Below are positions 21,544 through 33,507 of a stretch of 64,000 nt of DNA, piece by piece. The notes under the pieces are model-generated. The model saw only the letters and a list, made by a program, of their open reading frames with translations, was not told where the DNA came from and ran no database searches. Location of the stretch: the NCBI GenBank assembly GCA_907163375.1, contig CAJQUW010000926.1, forward strand, positions 124,001 through 188,000, in the 5' to 3' direction. The DNA is from Prostheceraeus crozeri (lineage: Eukaryota > Platyhelminthes > Polycladida > Euryleptidae). Position 1 is the first letter of the stretch. Every line of letters begins with the position of its first letter. Both the position numbers and the translations under genes were made by a program.

Positions 21544-23093
21544 ATTATACTTTCATTATAGGGGCTCTACGCACGATTTATTGCTGGTGGAATCAAAACA
21601 CCTCAATTGGGTAGAACATTGTATACATTTGTACATTGCTCAGTACCGTGAAAATTGCAAAACACAGATGCACACAGTTAGTCTTCACATACAAAAATCG
21701 GTTGAGTTGAAACAGAGTCAAATAATGAAAATATTTTCACATACACTCATCACCAATGAAATCTTCACATTCAATTTTCTGTTGCTCTCTGCGATACGGA
21801 TTAAATCACGATTTGATGTCTATTCACGCACGTTGTAATGTGAGCTGTCACTATTCATTGGGCATTAAGCTGTGACTGGCTGTCATGCTTCACATGAAAT
21901 GCAATTGCCTTTTTTTCATGCCGATTTCCTATTATCTCGAAAATTGAAAGCTTCTTTGATGAACATTTTAATGGATTTGAATTAGGTCCTACAGGATTAT
22001 ACTTGCAGGCCTATATACTTTGATTATATATGATACACGCGTATGAGAAAGATTGAACAGCAATACGTGTAGTAACTTATTCAAGACATGGAACAATTTC
22101 ACAATATAGGAGCGAACACATGATTTTTACGAAATTCATTTGTGCTTTGGTTTGTACGATTTCGGAAACTCTTTGAGATCGAGTAGGAATACGGCTTTGA
22201 AGTAGATGTATAAGTAGATAATGGATCAGTAGTTAATCAGCATCAACGTATCCTCACTGCCGCCGTCGAGCCAGCTACGAAAATGTCGCAGTAATCATTA
22301 CGAAGAACAAAACTTAAACCACAATCGGAATCCTCTACCAGAAACAGCTGTGAATTCAATGACTAGACTTGTTGCCTGTACGTGTCAATGTACTTCCAAA
22401 TAGCTGTGTTTTTTAAACATAATTCCTTAAAAGGCAGAAAAACACCAAAATTAATGAACATTCCTCATTCGTTGTAAGTTGTAGCGGTCATTCTAAGTGC
22501 GGCAATAAGTCTTTCAAGAAGCGGTTCCAATTTTTGCGTCATAAAAATGATGCTATCATACTCATACAATGTTGCAGTTCTATTTTAACTGACTATAGAA
22601 TCATCAATTCTAGAATGAACGTCGGCAATCATCGACATACACCTATAATTCGAATAACAGGCCGGCCGGTGTAATGAGGGGTTCGCCGGTTTTTAAACCC
22701 GATGTCCTACATGTGCTGGCAAATTGTGAATTTATCTAATAAATTATCAAGGGCTTACAAAATGCTTTTTATCAAAGTGCGTCCAATGTTTTCCTGTATT
22801 CGCTTATTTATGTTTGATGCTGCGCGGATAACCATCAAATGTTATGTGCAGAACAGAGATATCTGTGCACGAAAAGCAGCTGCAGATCCAGAGATTTGAC
22901 AGCATTCAGCTAACCGAAACAGTAGTCGAGAGCGTGTGTGACCACCACAGGCTAAAAGAAGGCTGCCAGCGAGGTATTCCCAAAATATGCCGCCTCCACG
23001 GTCATAGTCGATCATGTTCATTGCCAGAGATTATGATCTCATCAAAGACACGTCTAGCTACAGTTTGGCAACATCTCATAGAGTAGGGATATG
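21544..23093. other. No recognised feature
   Basis: About 1.5 kb. A plus-strand frame at 21350-21838 begins inside the MITE and has no family features. Nothing else supported. Confidence 0.45.
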
Positions 23094-23869
23094 TAGGTAG
23101 AGTGTCGACTCAAAAAGTATCTGAATACAGTGGAAATTTTATATAAAAAGATTCATTTTTTACGGAGATAACGTTCCCGTGGTCCAAAAACTTATTTGAG
23201 CAGTTTTAAAACTGTCGAAATTTTGTCAATTTAAATACTACCGAGATGACTCCCGTTGTAAGTAGTATAAAGCAAGTTAGATATCAAAAGAATGAATACT
23301 TGCTAATTATCATCCCAACTAAGCGGAAATCAAGCTGACTATCAAGGGAGTTTCATGCTTCGTATTACAATGAAAGTCTCCATGAAAAAGTCGCAATATT
23401 ATCCGTGCTTTCTTGGCTGAAATGTCAAGTTTTTAATTCAATTTTCACCGGCTTGATTTTATGATTCACTAGATTCATGCTTCACTTCATGGATCTGAAT
23501 TGATGTGGACCCATTTACATCCTTCAAAGTTGATTGAAATAATTGTCTTTGATTATGTGATTTTGCTCTGCCAGTGGTAGCTGTTGCCTGATCACGCTTA
23601 AGAAGATTCTCTTGAGGTTCAGCAGGAAAGCAATAGCGCAGGTCATCGAGTTGCCAGTTTATCCAACATTACCTATCCAAGGCTGTCATGACACGGAGGA
23701 TCTGTAAAATGCTATCATTTCCTTCTGCTTTATGATATCATGATCTGTCAATTCCGCTGTAATTTCTTCAAAACTGCATAAATGTGCATATCTCACATTT
23801 GGAAACCATTCCGACTGCATGTCCTTTGAGTTCATTTAATAAATTCGAAGGTGTTTACCGCTCTACCTA
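23094..23869. mobile_element. TAGGTAGAGTG-family MITE, copy 3
   Basis: Both ends present: TAGGTAGAGTGTCGACTC at the left and TTACCGCTCTACCTA at the right. About 776 bp, collinear with copies 1 and 2. Non-coding, hence non-autonomous; the source transposase is not in the window. Confidence 0.8.
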
Positions 23870-24872
23870 ATATACTTGTGGACTTGGGTCACCTATTGTT
23901 GCTGTATATATGCAAATCAAGTTATTATAATTGATATTTAGATTTGAATCCTCGGAAAGCTACATGATAAGAGCTTGAAGTTCTGATTTTTATCAAAATT
24001 CCACCCACTTCACGGAATATTTCAAATAAGAAATACTCGTGGTTACTAGCTATTTCATTTTGGGCTTGACAATGCCACGCATAGAAGGTCGCACATATTG
24101 TATTTACTATAAGCTTACATGTATTTTGTTGCACGTGCATGTTGAATTTTTAAATATTTCATAATTTTTTTATCTTCGCATCCCCTAAAATATCTGCAAT
24201 ATTTTCAATATTAATTCTTGGCCATGCTGCCCTGGTGCTTTGTTTCCGAAAAGAGTTGCATCGCAGAAAAGACGAATGCCATAACTGTTCAAATATATCT
24301 AAATTGTCAATTTGATAGCGTTGCAAACCAATTTGTAGCATAATCACATGATCAAAACTTATAAATCACTTCGTTCATTCAATAAAAGAAAGTTTGAGCA
24401 TCGAAGTGCGGTAGTATGAACCATGTTCAAAGTGCTCCATCTTGGGTGGTTCAATGTGCCCCACATCGCTTGCTTTTCGTGCTCGTATGCAAGTAAGACT
24501 GCACTTAAACAGTTTTAACCAATAGATTAATGAAATTAATAAAGAATACTTCAGGAAACTGTTGTCTGATGAAGATATGCGCAAGTTGATGGTTATACAA
24601 TCAAACAAAATTCTGAAAATTTACTGTTTCATTGAAATTTTGGGAAATCCTGTGAAAATAATGATGGAGAGCATAAGCAATTGAAATTATCCGAGTAATC
24701 ATGTTCATTTGCTTCAATAAACAATGTCTCAAAGAACAAAGTCTCCACTATTAATAGTTTCGGAAAAGGATGGTGGCTCAATGTGCCCCACCCTCCCCTA
24801 CTTAATTAAGTGTTCACTTTGATTTATGTAGGTCTCATATTGTCTCCACATCATGGTGAACCAATGACAGTC
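23870..24872. other. No recognised gene; a short spaced repeat
   Basis: The words GTTCAATGTGCCCCAC (about 24450) and GCTCAATGTGCCCCAC (about 24777) recur about 325 bp apart. Otherwise featureless AT-rich DNA. Confidence 0.4.
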
Positions 24873-24954
24873 ACACCTGCGGCTTGAATGTTTCAAGTAT
24901 CTGTCTCTGAAGAAATTGAGAGACAGATACTTGAAGCATTCAAGCCGCAGGTGT
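24873..24954. repeat. Foldback with 36-bp arms
   Basis: 24873-24908 and 24919-24954 are inverted copies with one mismatch around a 10-nt spacer. The arm starts ACACCTGCGGCTTGAATG. No further copies seen in the window. Confidence 0.9.
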
Positions 24955-25098
24955 TATAAGAAAAGCATTATAATTGTGCAACGTTGTCACTGTAGATGAC
25001 ATGCAACTGTTTTCATATGATTACTGATCTAAAATACAGGATTTCAGTGTTAAGTGAATCTTAAGAATGAAGTAATATGACAAATTTAATACGTGCGT

Positions 25099-27386
25099 CA
25101 GACTTTGGGGAAATTGCAGAGCAAGCATCCAACTCCTCATGCCGATCGCATGAACCCAACCAATCCAACAGAAAGGGAAATCAATGAAGCTTTGCAATGT
25201 GACGAAACCCAAATTCGTCGAGCCATTCGAAGTTTTGCGCCCGGCTCAGCTAGTGGTCCAGATCTATTGGAACCACAGCATTTGAAGGACCTCACCTCAA
25301 CGCCTTGTGGAGAGACCGGGAATTCCCTCATCAAAGCTTTGACACGCCTTATTAATTTGATGCTGAAAGGGAGTGTTCCAGATGATGTAACTCCCTTTCT
25401 ATATGGAGCCTCGTTGACTGCATTGACCAAGATGAACGCCGACGTCCGTCCTATTGCTGTTGGAACTGTTTATCGCCGGATTGCGAGCAAGATTGCCGCC
25501 CGACATGGAATCGCATTGGTGAAAGACACCTTCTACCCCCATCAACTTGGTGTGGGAATCCGCAGGGGGGCGGAACTTATTGTTCATACTGTCCGCAACT
25601 ATTTGATTCACAAAATGGAAGCCAGCACTCCTATTGTCATGCTAAAAGTCGACTTTGCCAACGCCTTCAACACTATCCGACGGGATGTTGTTCTCAACGA
25701 GATACGAGACGAAATCAACGAGTTATTCCCCTTCATCAGACAACTGTACGGCAATAACTCAAATCTCTTCTACGGAGACCACAAGCTCTTTTCAGCCGAA
25801 GGCATGCAACAAGGAGATCCTATCGGCCCTCTGGGATTCAGCCTGGCTATTAACAAGCTTGTTTGTAAGTTGAAAAGTGAATTGAATTTCTGGTATTTAG
25901 ATGATGGTTGTCTGATTGGAGAAATAAAACAAGTGCATGAAGATCTCAATACAATCATACATCATCAAGACAAATATGGGTTGCGTTTGAACATATCCAA
26001 GTGCGAATTTTTCGATCCCATGAATCTACATGTACATATAGGAGATTACACTGGCCCCAATTTATTCGAACGAATGAAATTGCTAACGATGAGTTGCGCT
26101 ACTCTCCTGGGAACACCACTTTTTGATCCGTCAGCAGAAACAATTTTCAAGAAGAAGGTCGATGCCATGGTGAAATTAACTGACCGCATCAAGGACCTGG
26201 ACTCGCACTACAGCTTCTACATTTTGAAGAATTGCCTTTCCATGCCGAAGCTTCTCTATTTGTTGAGAACCTACCCTTTTTATGACCTGCCTCATCTTTT
26301 AATGGAATTTGACGACCTTCAAAGAACTTCATTGGAGTCCATTTTGAACTGTGCGATCACCCCAGAATCATATGTACAGGCTTTTCTACCTACATCTTTT
26401 GGAGGACTGGGCTTTCGCCGAGCATCTGATCTGGCTCTTCCGTCATTTATAGCTTCGGCCAGCAGTGCTTCGGACACAATCAATGTACTGATGCCAGCCC
26501 ATGATCTGGAGGATCCGCATCTGATGTATGCAAAGAGTATCTGGCAAGCTAAAATTCCGCTGTCAGAGCCACCCATAGGTGAATCCTCAGGAAGCCAGGG
26601 AGCTTGGGATCGTGAGGGCAGTTCGAACAGCTTCTCAATACAGTATCGGATGACAAATCCAAGAGCCGCCTTCTTTCGGCTTCCGCACCTGGTGCTGGTG
26701 TGTGGCTCAATTCAATTCCGATTCAGTCCCTCGGCTTGAAACTAAATGATGAGCAACTACGCATCGCCATTGCCTTGCGTCTGGGCGCTGATGTCTGCAT
26801 TCCCCACAAATGCAAATGCGGTGCTATGGTGGACAAAAGTGGTACACATGGCTTGAGTTGTCGGCTAAACTCGGGTAGAGCCGCTCGCCACCATGAAGCT
26901 AATGACATTATTCGCCGTGCTTTGGTCTCAGCAGGTGTGCCCGCCGTATTGGAACCCCTCGGTCTAAGCCGAGATGATGGCAAGAGACCTGATGGCATCA
27001 CGCTCGTTCCTTGGACCAGAGGCCTACCGCTCATATGGGACTACACCTGCGTTGACACCTTGGCAGTGAGTAACATCCGTACGAGTGTGCAAGGAGGAGG
27101 GAGCCTAGCATCCTACGCCGAAGAAAAAAAGAAGCGCAAATACGAAAGCCTTACAAGAGCCCACATTTTATGTCCATTCGCAATGGAAACATTGGGAGCT
27201 TGGGGTGACGACGCCAAGAATCTGGTCGATGTAATTGGAAAGAAGATCTGTGAGAGAAGCGGTGAACCACGGTCGACCACATTCCTCAAACAGCGACTGA
27301 GTCTTGCCGTGCAGCGTGGGAACGCGGTCAGTATTACTTCATGCATGCCGAACAGTAGAGACCTCCACGAAGTTAACTACCTTTGA
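25099..27386 (+). pseudogene. RT plus restriction-like endonuclease ORF of R2/NeSL-like LINE
   Basis: RT motifs in order: RSFAPGSASGPDLLEPQHL, ADVRPIAVGTVYRRIASK, MLKVDFANAFNTIRRD (motif A), GMQQGDPIGPLGFSLAI (motif B), FWYLDDGCLIGE (motif C, YLDD variant). The C-terminal part (in a second frame, from about 26640) has a CCHC-like CKCG..HGLSC..RHHE and KRPDGITLVPW, then LIWDYTCVDT, resembling the PD-(D/E)XK endonuclease of R2-type LINEs. A frameshift near 26600-26640 separates the parts. Endonuclease nicks target DNA, RT copies the RNA there. The N-terminal region is absent because of truncation. Confidence 0.85.
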
Positions 27387-27472
27387 TTTTATTTTTTATT
27401 TCTATTTTACTTATGCTTTGCTTATACTTGTGATACAATAAATAAGGACTTTGCAGCAGAAAAAAAAACTGG
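25099..27472 (+). mobile_element. 5'-truncated LINE of the restriction-like-endonuclease type, with target duplication
   Basis: ATACGTGCGT is present directly before (25089-25098) and after (27473-27482) the element, a clean 10-bp target duplication. The 3' end has AATAAA (27439) and a short A run (about 27461-27469). Coding begins within the RT domain, as expected for 5' truncation during target-primed reverse transcription. With only one frameshift it is a fairly recent insertion. Confidence 0.85.
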
Positions 27473-27660
27473 ATACGTGCGTTGAATGAAGTTTACTGAT
27501 ATTCCATTGGTTGTTTTCGTACTGTTGAATAGCGGACGCCTGACGATAAGGAAGAGGGTCAGCTGGTCGGCTTATTGTTAACAATCGATAGTTTTACTTT
27601 GAGAGTCAGTAGCGCAGCGCACGCCATATAGGCCTACTTTTCTCAATGCAGCGATGAAAC

Positions 27661-27852
27661 ATCTCCGCGGAAGACAAGAGACGACTCGCCAGAGCGTACA
27701 GGAATCTTGAGGAAAACCTTGTTTTGGCTGATCAACTGGATATCAAACGATCAAGTGCAAGAAACATCGTTTCAAAAGCAGTGGGTACTGAAAATCCCGA
27801 GGACATTCAAGAGACTCGTAGAGGAGGTTTAAAATACAGATCTAAAAAATGA
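27661..27852 (+). pseudogene. N-terminal helix-turn-helix fragment of an IS630/Tc1-like transposase
   Basis: An open 63-codon stretch reads EDKRRLARAYRNLEENLVLA, DQLDIKRSSARNIVSKAVG and ETRRGGLKYRSKK before a stop. The spacing of the helices and the RRGG linker fit the N-terminal DNA-binding domain of Tc1/IS630-type transposases, plausibly the same family as the C-terminal pieces at 8831 and 18451. There is an in-frame stop just upstream and no ATG. Confidence 0.5.
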
Positions 27853-28130
27853 TTTAAAATACTGCGGACCGGTGTTACTTTCTCTCCTTCAGTTCCCCAA
27901 CAGAAATTGCAAGCCTGATTGCATCCTCTGATTGGAAATCTGACATAACTCCTTGTGTTAGTGCTTTTCATAGCAATCAGCTCCTAGACTCTTTCATATT
28001 TCTATATTAGTGATAGTAAATGAATTCATTTTAGCAACGTTTGAATTCCTTTTGTAAGGCAGAGGACAGAGTTTCTCAAAGGAAAACTTCGATAAATAAG
28101 TCATATTTCCCGCACTTTATTATATGTTAT
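27853..28130. other. No recognised feature
   Basis: AT-rich spacer between a transposase fragment and a minus-strand LINE 3' end. Confidence 0.4.
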
Positions 28131-28667
28131 GTAGTAGTAGTAGTAGAAAGTGTTTATATTTTGCGAAAAAATGAAAATCAGATTATACAAAGTTAGAAAT
28201 CACAAAGAAAATGTAGATTTGATCATTACAACCAAATGTTGATTACATAATTGTAGAATCATAAGTGATCAACAGAGTGCATTAGACATACGAGCCGCAT
28301 AAAAGAAAAATGAGTTTGCTCTACGGTAAGTACGCGCTTCTGGAAGTCTGTAATGTTTAATATGCGGTAAACGCTCAGGAACGCAATAACATAAAGGATG
28401 AGACTCATGCTGACATTTCGATAAAAAGGAAAGTGTTCTTTGCATTAGGATGTCATCAAGATTAGGCATGACACTACATTTACAACCAAATGAACATATA
28501 ATGTGATGAGCTCTTTTCTGAATCTTTCTAAGCATAGATTTTACGTTATGGGACCTATTGCAGAAGAGCGGCGAAGCATAGGTCAGAACAGACAGAACCA
28601 GAGACTTGTAGATTTCAAGCAGTTTGTTAGGAGGTAGCAAAGTTCTTAAACAGCGAATGATATACAA
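28131..28667 (-). pseudogene. LINE 3' end (C-terminal RT region) with (CTA)n tail
   Basis: The minus-strand frame 28667-28269 reads LPPNKLLEIYKSLVLSVLTY, then MLRKIQKRAHHIICSFGC and ARTYRRANSFFFYAARMSN, which is the usual C-terminal region after the RT domain in CR1/RTE/Rex-like LINEs. The 3' UTR follows and ends in a (CTA)n run (28131-28146 as TAG on the plus strand), a typical microsatellite-type LINE tail. Upstream RT is lost: a severely 5'-truncated copy. Confidence 0.75.
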
Positions 28668-29089
28668 TCTTTTTGCGGCGGTAGCACATACAGAGGTAGC
28701 ACATCTTCTTTTCCGATCGTCTCATGTCTCATTTCGACGGTGGACGTGATCTCTAAGTTTGAATACTTGGCTCGAGAATTTCTCAGACTATGGTATCAAA
28801 TCATCTTCACATGGAGCTTTGTCAGTTCCATAAGTATAGTGAGACACTGCATAGTGATACCTTTTACCGGCTGTACATGTTGCAGTTTTAGATTTCCTTA
28901 TAGAGACCAATAATTCTTCTTTCTAGTAGGAATATGCTACAAAGATTACACAATTTCAACTTGGAAAATCAAATCAAGGGAAATTGAATAATGTAGCCTC
29001 CGGTTGAGGTTGAAAATCCATCCACATTCCCACACTGTAAATGTTCTTAAAGAAGGTTTCTTTCAAAGAAGAAACATTTGAAAGGCAGA

Positions 29090-29345
29090 CCCTGATTTTA
29101 AACTGATTTTGAGCATGGGTTTGGAGCTAATTTAAGACAAACTTCTGCTATTAAAAATGGATTTGAAAGCCTGCGTTAAAACTCTTGATTTTAAAACTGG
29201 CTTTGAAGCTATGATTTTAAGCTTTGTATCTAGATACCTTATGAGTACAAACAGCTACTTTTGAAACTGCGGTATTGAAAGGATCTAAGTTTGCTTTAAA
29301 CATCGCTTTGAGACCTTGCGCTAAAATTGCTTTGAAAGCATAACC
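29090..29345. repeat. Degenerate TTTGAAAGC/TTTTAAAAC minisatellite
   Basis: Loosely repeated words of roughly 20-25 bp (GATTTTAAAACTGGCTTTGAA and variants) fill about 250 bp. Too diverged to give a firm unit. Confidence 0.4.
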
Positions 29346-29758
29346 ACTATGTCGCATGTGTTGAAGAAGTCGTTAAAATTCCACTGTTGATGATGCCATC
29401 ATAAGAAGTACTAAATTTGTTCGTTTTATTCCTACTTCCTGCTCCAGTTGTGATGTCAAAGTAAGGCGATGTCGATTCGATGCTTCAGTAGCCATCGTTT
29501 ATTCACAGTTGTGCCATACATGTTTCTTCATAGCCTGAGAGTTTGGTAGCTAGCACAATCGACATTTCTGTGACATTAAACATTTGGCCGATCACCATGT
29601 TATGCAAATGTTCGATGCTTCTGATACAACGACGTGTTGATGTCAGATCACAGTAGAGGTCATGAAGATCTCATAATGACAGATAATGACAATACCTTTT
29701 TCGGTCGGTTTGTTGCATGCAGATGCAAAATGCAGCCTAACATAACCACTAGAGAATA

Positions 29759-31818
29759 ATGTCCGAAAGCTTATCAAATTACGCGATGAGTCTTTTTCAA
29801 TGTTCTATATGTCAAAGTAAATTTAACACTGACCATGGGCGATCTATTCACTTGAGCACTTGTAAAAATCGATTAGGAGTCCCCCAGAAGCCTGGAGACA
29901 AAACTGCATTATCACAACGAACAAATGAAATACATGCACCAAAGATAGCACAGCCATTAGTATGGGGGAAACTTACGAAAGAGGAATTATTTGATAAAAT
30001 CAATTTAATATACGAAGAAATAGTGTGGTGGAAGAAGAATATTTTGTCGCTTCCTTCTGGATCCTCTGGTAAGATGTACATCAAAGAGTTAAAAAAGTTG
30101 TTTGAGTTTTGGAACTTTGGAACAATAATTTCACAATGATGACAGATATAGCAATATCAGCAACAATGATAATGCCATCTCTACAACTTCAGAAGCCAAG
30201 TTTCAATTCAGGTGCTTAAGTACATAGTGAATGTTTGAATAGGAGACTAAAGAATTGGGCTGAAGGAGATTTCGACATTGTTACTTGGGAGTCGCACCAT
30301 TTAAGAAAAGTGAGAAACAAAGCGGAAATACCGCAACCCAAGTAGCATTTCCAAGACTTTTGCGAGACTTATTTTTCAAGGCAGAATAAACTCAGCATTG
30401 CGCCTTGTTATGAAAATGAGCCTGGAGGAATTTTGCCGCTTCCTGAAGAAGTAATGAAGGACCTTCAAAAGAAGCAACCAACTTCAGCACCATCCGATGA
30501 TTCAGTTTTGATGTCTGGGAGTGTTCCATCTGTCGATCCATCTATGTTCAACAATATTACATCTGAAACAATAGCCCGAGCTGCCCAAAGAATTACACTG
30601 CAAACTCAAGGGCACGAAATTTCGCGTGAATTAGGCACGAATCTTAGGCATCAATTCCAACCAACACAAGGCACGAGTAGGCACGAAGGTCATAGTGCCG
30701 AGCTCGTACCCATTGATTTTATCCTTCGATTTCCTTGGATTAACAATTATTTGGTTTGGTTCCTATTAGTGCCTGGTGGCCCCTACCGGTGCCTCGAGGC
30801 ACCAACTAGTCGCTAACTGGCACGAAATTTCGGCTTCATGCCTAAGTTAGTGCCTTACAGTTTACAGTGTAGAGGAACTCATGGTCCTTCAGGAATGGAC
30901 GCAGAAATATGGGAACGGATACTGGTTTCAAAAAGCTATGGACAAATTGGAAAAGATTTGTGACCTTATCTAACAACTTTTGCTCGTACACAGTCTGGAA
31001 AACAACAATGTAGTATCTCAGCGTAAACTGCCTGTAGAATCATTCCATTAAGTAAGAATTCGGGAGTCAGACGGATTGAGATAGGCGAACTTCTTCGAAG
31101 GGAAAGGCAATAATCTCTGTCATTAAACCTGACATTATTCAAAGTCCTGGTGATATTCAGTTATGTGCGGGCGAGCCATCAGGTTGTGAGACAGCTCTTC
31201 ATGCCACGTCTGATATATTTGCCGAAGACATTTCAGATGGAATATCGTTAGTGGATGCTACAAGTGTGTTTAATTATTTGAACCGGAATGTATTTCTTCA
31301 TAACATAAAATTCCAATGTCTGCCAACGGCGACCTATATGGGGTCGTATGGGGTTCCAGCCAGATTGTTTGTGACAGGAAACCAGGAATTGGAGTCTTGC
31401 GAAGGTGTAACGCAAGGAGACCCCATTTCAATGTCTTTATATGCTATTGGAATGATTCCTTTATTGATATCAACAATACCCATTGCAAATGAAGACCTGA
31501 GGCATGTTGCCTATGCCGATAATCTATGTAGAATCGGCAGTTTTGAACAACTGAGACAATGGTGGAAGAGAATTGCTGATTTTGGCTCAAAATTGGGATA
31601 CAATCCAAACGCTCTAATTAGATCACAACTCCTGGCTTGTTATGAAATCAAAAGAAAAGTATGAGAAAGCAGAAGAAGAATTTCGTGATACCGATATCAA
31701 TATAGCCACAAAAGGACCACGGTATTTAAGGGGATTTATTGGAAGTGAAGAAGGAAAAGTTGAATACGCACAGTCTTTGGTTGACAAATGGATGATGCAA
31801 TTTTTTCCTCAATTGTAG
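29759..31818 (+). pseudogene. Zinc-finger RT element, copy 1
   Basis: Starts at ATG 29759 with a C2HC-type finger (CSICQSKFNTDHGRSIHLSTC), then LTKEELFDKINLIYEEIVWW and LLPSGSSGK-like text (LSLPSGSSGKMYIKEL). Later frames give LPLPEEVMKDLQKKQPTSAP, RGTHGPSGMDAEIWERIL, VDATSVFNYLNRNVFLHNI (motif A type), EGVTQGDPISMSLYAIGMIP (motif B) and HVAYADNL (motif C, YADN). This RT type is abundant in cnidarian and other invertebrate genomes. I do not assign a clade. It is broken by several frameshifts, and a MITE sits at 30596-30869. Homology ends about 31818 without a visible tail. Confidence 0.75.
30596..30869. mobile_element. CACTG-ended MITE inside the RT element
   Basis: Inverted ends CACTGCAAACTCAAGGGCAC and (as reverse complement) CACTGTAAACTGTAAGGCAC; TA occurs on both sides (30594-30595, 30870-30871). 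Removing the MITE and one TA joins QRI directly to RGTHGPSG in a single frame, which confirms the borders and the 2-bp target duplication. 274 bp, non-coding. Confidence 0.85.
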
Positions 31819-32902
31819 GAAGCCCAAAAAACACGATCAGTGCATACAAAGCGAATCTTTAATTCTGTCTTTCGACCAACACCGTCGGTCATCATCAGAG
31901 CCACTAACCAACCAACTAAAGCGCACAGCCAAACTGCATACACGGAACAAAATTCACACAACTTGCTACACACTAGAGACACATCGAAATACGACTTCAT
32001 AGAAATAGACAATAGGAGATCAAGTGCACGAGAACTAACGCTACAAAATGAATTCACAAGAAAACTGGAAACCACATGAAGTTAACAAGACAAAGAAAGA
32101 AACACATGCAACAATTGACATGCAATTCTTTGTTGACAAAAATAATAAAGAAATAATAATAATAATAAAAAATCAATAAATCTCACAATAAATAAATAAA
32201 TAAAATTATAATAACGAAAGTAGAATGAAATGTACAGAGAAAATAAAACAAAAAAAAATTGCAGTAAAAGAATGAAAAGTCAGAGAGCACTCCAAAAATT
32301 GCTGAGACAGTGCTCACTTCCGGCGGTTTTTCCACACAGCCTCCTTCACTACACGTCTTCTCCAGGTGATCCAAAAATGGATTCTAGCCCGATCTTCTAT
32401 TCGATGGATAAAAATGCAAGTACGTCGCCTCTCAAAAGTAGCAAAAAGTGAGCCTCATGCTGCTTACACTTCATCCGTAAGGGATTTCATCCAAAAGCCA
32501 GCACATCATATGCGAACAAAAGAACATATAAGAACTTGAGAGATTCGATTATGTTGTAAGTGCTGAATTCATACCTGCTCTTAGTGATGGTCATTCATGT
32601 TCGGATAATGAAAGGCGCTTCTTATCTTTGCCAGTGAAAATGCAACATCAGCAAATGCTGGCTAAGAACGAAAATATCATTCAAACATCTGGGAATTGTT
32701 TGTGTTCGAGGATCAAGAACTTCTTCAAGACCTGTCATTGACATTGTAACATCAAAATCACACGTTCTTTTTTAATTGATTAGTTTTTTGTACATCACTT
32801 TTTTATTGATTATATATGACAGGTATTTGTAAATTCTTCAAGGAAACTTTTTATCTTGTCAAATATGATTTCTTTCAGAAAATAAAGGACCAATCATTAA
32901 TT
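31819..32902. other. No recognised gene; AT microsatellite
   Basis: About 1.1 kb. 32140-32215 is an imperfect (AAT)n/(AAAT)n tract. Several short frames lack any recognisable feature. Confidence 0.45.
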
Positions 32903-33321
32903 TATAAGATCAGAGAAGTCCTTGCTTTGATGTTTTTTTCGTTATGGTATCAGCATATGCGAGGCCTTTCAACCGCTACACATTTTGGACTGAGAGGCAT
33001 CGGCCAATCGAGTAAAGTTTTCTTTAGGCAGCTGCTGGAATTTTTGTCGTTTCATTTTTCTGTTGTATCTTTTTAGCTTTCATTACTTTTACTGTCAATT
33101 TTAGTAGTAGTAGTAGTATTTGTTTCTATGTATTTTCGCTCATCGTATTTTTTTTATTTTGGACAGTCAATGCTGTGTTCTGGGTTGAATGAAAAGTGCA
33201 CGTGATGACTTGAGCTCATCCACAGCAATCTTTTCTTCATTCACTTGCCTGACGATGGTCGCCTGTAGCGGCTGAAAGGCCTCGCACATGCTGATGCAAA
33301 AAGCAAGGACTTCTCTCATCT
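32903..33321. mobile_element. Short element with about 60-bp terminal inverted repeats
   Basis: TATAAGATCAGAGAAGTCCT at the left and AGGACTTCTCTCATCTTATA at the right begin inverted repeats that extend through GCGAGGCCTTTCAACCGC / GCGGCTGAAAGGCCTCGC. Total about 420 bp. A (TAG)n tract lies inside. Class unknown. Confidence 0.65.
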
Positions 33322-33429
33322 TATACTCGTAAATATAATTTCTTATTTAAAAAATAATAACTAGATAGATAGAGAGAGAGAGAGATCTATCGGAGGACGA
33401 AAATCTAGATCCAAAGGATGAAAATAGAT

Positions 33430-33506
33430 CTAAAAATCTATATCGGAGGACGGTTGTCAAGACAGTTAATCAACAAGTTAATCATCATTTCTCAATCACA
33501 TTCCAG
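33430..33506 (+). promoter_or_regulatory. E1 5' leader repeat (77 bp)
   Basis: Directly upstream of ORF1. Carries TATCGGAGGACGG near its start and ends TTCTCAATCACATTCCAG, which looks like a splice acceptor abutting A-ATG. It is 76/77 identical to 38573-38649 in the same element. No GT follows this copy. Confidence 0.85.
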
Positions 33507-33507
33507 A

